Below are positions 6,369-9,204 of a DNA stretch of 9,204 nucleotides, piece after piece (the stretch's first letter is position 1; each line of letters starts with the position of its first letter). Where the stretch lies: contig JAUVIJ010000065.1 of the NCBI GenBank assembly GCA_030592835.1, forward strand, positions 1 to 9,204. Reading direction: 5' to 3'. A model generated the notes under the pieces. It was not told the DNA's origin. It saw only the letters and a program-made list of their open reading frames with translations, and ran no database searches. Both the position numbers and the translations under genes were made by a program. The stretch is from Candidatus Cloacimonadota bacterium. Lineage in GTDB: Bacteria > Cloacimonadota > Cloacimonadia > Cloacimonadales > TCS61.

Positions 6369-7247
6369 TTAAAGTAAATGCTTATCTCTTAATAATTGTT
6401 CGGGATCTACAAAATGCAGTTCACTCCATTTACTACTCCAGCCTGCTCCCAGAGCTATGGACATCAATTCGGTGAAATAAAATATCGGGATTTTATTAAA
6501 ATCAACCTGTTCTTCATCTATTTCCTTCTGGAGAAAATCCAGATTGTAAGCACAGAGAGGACAACTTGTCACAATCGCCTCACAACCAGCACGGGATGCA
6601 GATCTGATGATCTCATAACTTCTTTTCAGGCTGACATCTTTTTGGGTCAAAGTCTGATAAGCCCCACAACATTCAAGTTTATAGGCAAAATCCAGACTTT
6701 CCGCACCTAAAGCAGAGAGAAGATCTTCGATGATCGTCGGCCCTTCAAAATCATCGATTGCATATTCCTTCGGTCTTACCAGCAAACAACCGTAGAATGC
6801 ACCCAGTTTGAGTGAGTTCAAAGGTTTCTTAACTTTATCCTGTATCGTTTCAAAGGTTATTCTGTCTTTCAGTATCGTCAACAGGTGATAAATATCCACG
6901 GTTCCTTTATAATCAACCTCTTCCATATACATGAAATTATTGACCTTTTCCAGTTTTTCCTTATCATCGGTGATGAAATCCTTGGAACGTTTCAGAGTAT
7001 TATAGCACATGCTGCAAAGTACTATTAATTCATTCAGACCCTGTTTTTCCGCTCTCAGTAAATTTCTGATGGAAGAAAGTTGCAACATGAGATCATCATT
7101 GCTCAGAGAAAATACTGTTCCACAACAGACCCAGTCTTTCATTTCCTGAAGCTGGCAATTAAGTTTTTCCAGGGCTTTGATGGCGGAATCTTCAAAATGG
7201 CTGGCGTTTGCTTTTAATGTACATCCGGGGTAATAGGGTAAATTCAT
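6369..7247 (-). CDS. hdrB: Heterodisulfide reductase-like catalytic subunit HdrB (two CCG domains)
   Basis: A 292-residue protein with both cysteine-rich CCG motifs of HdrB. The first is Cys9, Cys41-Cys42 and Cys78/Cys81, opened by the typical YYPGC. The second is Cys154, Cys193-Cys194 and Cys229/Cys232. In methanogen HdrB these ten cysteines bind the two noncubane [4Fe-4S] clusters that cleave the CoM-S-S-CoB disulfide. All ten are present, so full catalytic capacity is predicted. The true substrate is unknown: nothing here indicates CoM or CoB, and bacterial HdrB proteins are thought to act on other disulfides or only to relay electrons. No signal peptide or membrane helix is visible. GAGG lies 6 nt before the ATG. 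The stop is 10 bp before the fused hdrA, whose ribosome binding site abuts it. Confidence 0.94.
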   Translation of the reverse strand: MNLPYYPGCTLKANASHFEDSAIKALEKLNCQLQEMKDWVCCGTVFSLSNDDLMLQLSSIRNLLRAEKQGLNELIVLCSMCYNTLKRSKDFITDDKEKLEKVNNFMYMEEVDYKGTVDIYHLLTILKDRITFETIQDKVKKPLNSLKLGAFYGCLLVRPKEYAIDDFEGPTIIEDLLSALGAESLDFAYKLECCGAYQTLTQKDVSLKRSYEIIRSASRAGCEAIVTSCPLCAYNLDFLQKEIDEEQVDFNKIPIFYFTELMSIALGAGWSSKWSELHFVDPEQLLRDKHLL

Positions 7248-7302
7248 ACTCTACCTCTTAAATTGAAAATAAGTTTCATCTATTAAAAAATAATCCATGT
7301 TA

Positions 7303-7710
7303 TCAACCGGTTAATTTACGCATTGCACTGACAAGTAATATGGGTGGAATATCATTAGCAGCACTAACATCTATTTTTCTGGGATTAATTTTTCCGATGC
7401 CGCTCCGCAGATTTATCGTTCTATAGGCTTCCATGATCCTGGCTACATCTATACCCTTGGGACAGCGGGAAGAACATTGCAGACAGGTCGAACAAACCCA
7501 GATAGTTTCACTATCGAGGATTTCTTCAGATGCCCCGTATTGGGAAAGTCTCAGAACCTGATTAGGTGTAATATCCATATATTCCACGACAGGACAACCA
7601 GAAGAACAGTTACCGCATTGGTAACAATTAAATACATTCTGCCCGGAAATTTCTTCTACCTTTAAAAGTAGTTCGTTTCTAATCCCATTTTTTATAATTC
7701 CCCTGAACAT
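7303..7710 (-). CDS. hdrC: Heterodisulfide reductase-like iron-sulfur subunit HdrC
   Basis: A 135-residue soluble protein with two complete CxxCxxCxxxCP motifs: Cys29/32/35/39 and Cys73/76/79/83 (numbered from the ATG). Each should hold a [4Fe-4S] cluster. This is the HdrC arrangement; HdrC passes electrons between HdrA and HdrB. It is shorter than typical methanogen HdrC and has no membrane segments, so it is unlike membrane-bound HdrE or QmoC proteins. Start choice: the frame can be opened two codons earlier at TTG 7716, but AAAGGAG (7718-7724) is then only 1 nt away. From ATG 7710 the spacing is an ideal 7 nt, so the ATG is preferred. hdrB follows after 55 bp. The hdrC-hdrB-hdrA order is the standard cytoplasmic Hdr order. 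Confidence 0.93.
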   Translation of the reverse strand: MFRGIIKNGIRNELLLKVEEISGQNVFNCYQCGNCSSGCPVVEYMDITPNQVLRLSQYGASEEILDSETIWVCSTCLQCSSRCPKGIDVARIMEAYRTINLRSGIGKINPRKIDVSAANDIPPILLVSAMRKLTG

Positions 7711-7712
7711 GA

Positions 7713-8249
7713 TCAATCTCCTTTATAATTGAAACCTACATCGAAAGCCTTTATATTCAGATCTATAAATTTTGAGGGAACTGATTCCTTAATTGCTTTC
7801 TCCATTGCATCTCGGGAAGCTATCTTAGCCTGAGAAGTAGCATAACCAAGCATCACAATATTTGCTACTATCTTTTTGCCAAGTTCTTCCGCAATCCTTG
7901 TTGCCGGAATTGGTTTGACTATGATATTATCGTGATCAACAAATTTAATTACCAGATCAGAATCATAAAGCAGCATACCCTTTTTATGCAAACTGGGTAG
8001 AAATTTATTATATCCTTCCTGTGACATTGCAATCAAGACATCGGCTGTATCGACAAGGGGGTAATCAACTTCATCCGATGAAATCACTACTTGAGAACTG
8101 CAAGCCCCGCCTCTGGCTTCGGGACCATATGCCTGTGTCATAGAAGCATTTTTCCTATCATAGATCGAAACGGCTTTTCCAACTATATATGAGGATAAAA
8201 TGATCCCCTGTCCTCCAAATCCTGAAATTTTAACTCTGAGATTAGACAT
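7713..8249 (-). CDS. korC: 2-oxoacid:ferredoxin oxidoreductase gamma subunit
   Basis: This 178-residue protein has the usual length of a stand-alone gamma subunit of the pyruvate/2-oxoglutarate ferredoxin oxidoreductase family. The Rossmann-like fold starts with GFGGQGI at residues 10-16, and the family signature QAYGPEARGG (about 39-48) follows, with a further VDTADVLIAMSQ stretch. It should assemble with the alpha and beta subunits in the cytoplasm to complete the CoA-dependent enzyme. GGAGG sits four bases before the ATG. Its TGA stop (7713-7715) ends 2 bp before the ATG of hdrC, and the hdrC ribosome binding site lies inside its last codons. Translation of the Kor and Hdr halves of the operon is thus tied together, the strongest local sign that the two enzymes are needed in matched amounts. 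Confidence 0.95.
   Translation of the reverse strand: MSNLRVKISGFGGQGIILSSYIVGKAVSIYDRKNASMTQAYGPEARGGACSSQVVISSDEVDYPLVDTADVLIAMSQEGYNKFLPSLHKKGMLLYDSDLVIKFVDHDNIIVKPIPATRIAEELGKKIVANIVMLGYATSQAKIASRDAMEKAIKESVPSKFIDLNIKAFDVGFNYKGD
7718..7724 (-). promoter_or_regulatory. Ribosome binding site deciding the hdrC start
   Basis: AAAGGAG on the minus strand, within the last codons of korC and 7 nt before ATG 7710. It matches the anti-Shine-Dalgarno sequence closely and argues against the upstream TTG at 7716, which would be only 1 nt away. Confidence 0.8.
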
Positions 8250-8272
8250 TATTCCTCCGTCCCGACCTGCAC

Positions 8273-9148
8273 TTAACGAATCTTTATATCTTCATAAAGT
8301 CTGGTTCTTTTGACTTTTCTTTCAATTCCATTCTGTACATTTTCCCAGAAAGTAGGCCTGTCTTCATTAACAAAAACCCCACAGACTATTTCATTATCCA
8401 TTCCCAGGGGTATCGTCTGGGGATTGGCTTCATGATCGATCACTGCACGTGATTTGTATTCCATAAGAAGATCCAGACCGGTACCGCCTTTATTTTTTCT
8501 GGCAAAAACAGTAGAACAGGGAGAGATTACTTCTGTGAAGCAGAAACCTTTTTTTGTAATCATTTCCGCAAAGGAATCAGTAAGTCTTTTCAAATGTAAT
8601 GCTGTCCAGCGTGCAGCATAAGATGCTCCGGCGGCTGCGGCTAACCCGACGAGATTGAAAGGTTGTTCGTAATTACCGTAAGGAGCAGTAGAGCTGTAGG
8701 CGCCTAGAGGAGTCGTCGGCGCATTCTGACCACCGGTCATACCATAGATAAAATTATTTACACAGATAACATTAATGTCTACATTCCTTCTGGCTGCGTG
8801 AATGAGGTGATTCCCCCCGATAGCTAATAGATCACCGTCACCTGAAATAACCACAACGGTAAGGTCTCGATTTGCCAGTTTCAAACCTGCTGCAAAGGGA
8901 ATTGCCCGGCCGTGAGTTGTATGATAGGAATCCAGACGCACATAACCTGCTACCCTGCCGGTACAGCCGATACCAGAAACAACAACCAGTTTGTTTATGT
9001 CTACGCCTGCCTGCAGAGCACCCTTTATGAAAGATGTTACAATAATTCCAAGACCGCAGGATGAACACCAAATATGGGGCATTCTATCCATTCTCAGATA
9101 TTCTTCCATCGAATGCTTATATTGTTGAATTTCAGTATTATTTTCCAT
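8273..9148 (-). CDS. korB: 2-oxoglutarate:ferredoxin oxidoreductase beta subunit (thiamine diphosphate-binding)
   Basis: This 291-residue protein is full length for KorB. It carries the catalytic thiamine diphosphate site of an enzyme that oxidatively decarboxylates a 2-oxoacid to an acyl-CoA, reducing ferredoxin, and can run in reverse. Visible signatures are the N-terminal HIWCSSCG (Cys28, Cys31; most KorB proteins have WCPGCG), SGIGCTGR near 58-65, HTTHGRA near 76-82, the ThDP/Mg motif beginning GDGD at 103 and ending with Asn131-Asn132, and IYGMTGGQ just after. This set resembles 2-oxoglutarate enzymes more than pyruvate ones, so succinyl-CoA formation is likely, but another 2-oxoacid cannot be excluded. 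GAGG lies 6 nt before the ATG, inside the end of korA. There are 23 bp to korC. No ferredoxin-like korD is visible; it may lie upstream, or Hdr proteins may take the electrons. Confidence 0.95.
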   Translation of the reverse strand: MENNTEIQQYKHSMEEYLRMDRMPHIWCSSCGLGIIVTSFIKGALQAGVDINKLVVVSGIGCTGRVAGYVRLDSYHTTHGRAIPFAAGLKLANRDLTVVVISGDGDLLAIGGNHLIHAARRNVDINVICVNNFIYGMTGGQNAPTTPLGAYSSTAPYGNYEQPFNLVGLAAAAGASYAARWTALHLKRLTDSFAEMITKKGFCFTEVISPCSTVFARKNKGGTGLDLLMEYKSRAVIDHEANPQTIPLGMDNEIVCGVFVNEDRPTFWENVQNGIERKVKRTRLYEDIKIR

Positions 9149-9204
9149 GAGCTACCTCTTCAATTACTCTTACTACATCCTCTATTTTATGAATACCTCC
9201 GCCC
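9138..9204 (-). CDS. korA: 2-oxoacid (2-oxoglutarate):ferredoxin oxidoreductase alpha subunit, C-terminal end only
   Basis: Only the last 21 codons and a TAA stop are inside the window; the gene continues beyond position 9204. The visible residues read GGGIHKIEDVVRVIEEVAHGK. I read this as the Gly-rich turn and final helix common at the end of KorA/VorB-type alpha subunits. So short a tail would not identify the protein alone; the call rests mainly on the immediately following korB and korC, since alpha, beta and gamma subunits are normally encoded in this order. The stop lies inside the korB coding region, giving an 11-bp overlap (9138-9148) and implying translational coupling. The alpha subunit would supply the domain that binds the 2-oxoacid and CoA side of the active site. 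It could instead be the alpha subunit of a branched-chain 2-oxoacid enzyme. Confidence 0.7.
   Translation of the reverse strand, partial: GGGIHKIEDVVRVIEEVAHGK

Noticed and set aside
7248..7302. Short open frame (15 codons) between hdrC and hdrB
   Set aside because: It has no convincing ribosome binding site or recognisable composition, and a chance ATG in AT-rich spacer explains it.
1..9204. Selenocysteine-encoding TGA codons, known in some HdrA, MvhD-like and hydrogenase genes
   Set aside because: All cysteine motifs in the complete genes are encoded by ordinary codons, and no gene is interrupted by an in-frame TGA.
1..9204. Mobile elements, CRISPR arrays, tRNA or rRNA genes
   Set aside because: No transposase-like protein, spaced repeats, long terminal inverted repeats or structured RNA signatures were seen. 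The only long similarity within the window is between the two hdrA genes.

Overview
The window is one strand-uniform block of central redox metabolism. Every gene lies on the minus strand, so transcription runs from position 9204 towards 1. The organism is most likely a strictly anaerobic bacterium of moderately low GC (about 40 % by eye on sampled lines). Most starts have strong AGGAG-type ribosome binding sites. The genes encode oxygen-sensitive ferredoxin-linked enzymes: 2-oxoacid:ferredoxin oxidoreductase, heterodisulfide-reductase-like proteins and a fumarate-reductase-like pair. An anaerobic candidate phylum such as Cloacimonadota, or a syntroph or sulfate-reducer relative, would fit. 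This placement is inference from gene content only.

Layout in transcription order: korA (last 21 codons only, 9138-9204), korB (8273-9148) and korC (7713-8249) form a 2-oxoglutarate-type ferredoxin oxidoreductase. Then come hdrC (7303-7710, start revised to ATG), hdrB (6369-7247) and an hdrA fused at its C-terminus to an MvhD-like domain (3965-6358). A 115-bp AT-rich spacer follows, the longest gap in the window. After it lie a second, unfused hdrA (1906-3849), a free-standing mvhD (1462-1890), a fumarate-reductase-type iron-sulfur subunit (776-1462) and the first 254 codons of its flavoprotein partner (1-762, cut by the window edge). The other gaps are 55 bp or less and several genes overlap, so this looks like one long operon, or two in tandem if the spacer holds a promoter.

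How the genes may work together (inference): Kor interconverts 2-oxoglutarate and succinyl-CoA with low-potential ferredoxin electrons. FrdAB interconverts succinate and fumarate at much higher potential. The HdrABC/MvhD set between them is the family that performs flavin-based electron bifurcation or confurcation. The operon therefore suggests a soluble machine linking two TCA-cycle redox steps through an Hdr hub, with FrdAB placed where a hydrogenase sits in the methanogen Mvh-Hdr complex.

The most unusual detail is the MvhD domain fused to the first HdrA. It has lost five of the six cysteines present in the free-standing MvhD of the same operon (four became Ser, one Gly) while keeping the fold signature. 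It probably binds no [2Fe-2S] cluster. With two HdrA paralogues side by side, this points to an asymmetric HdrA pair with one electrically connected MvhD arm and one structural arm.
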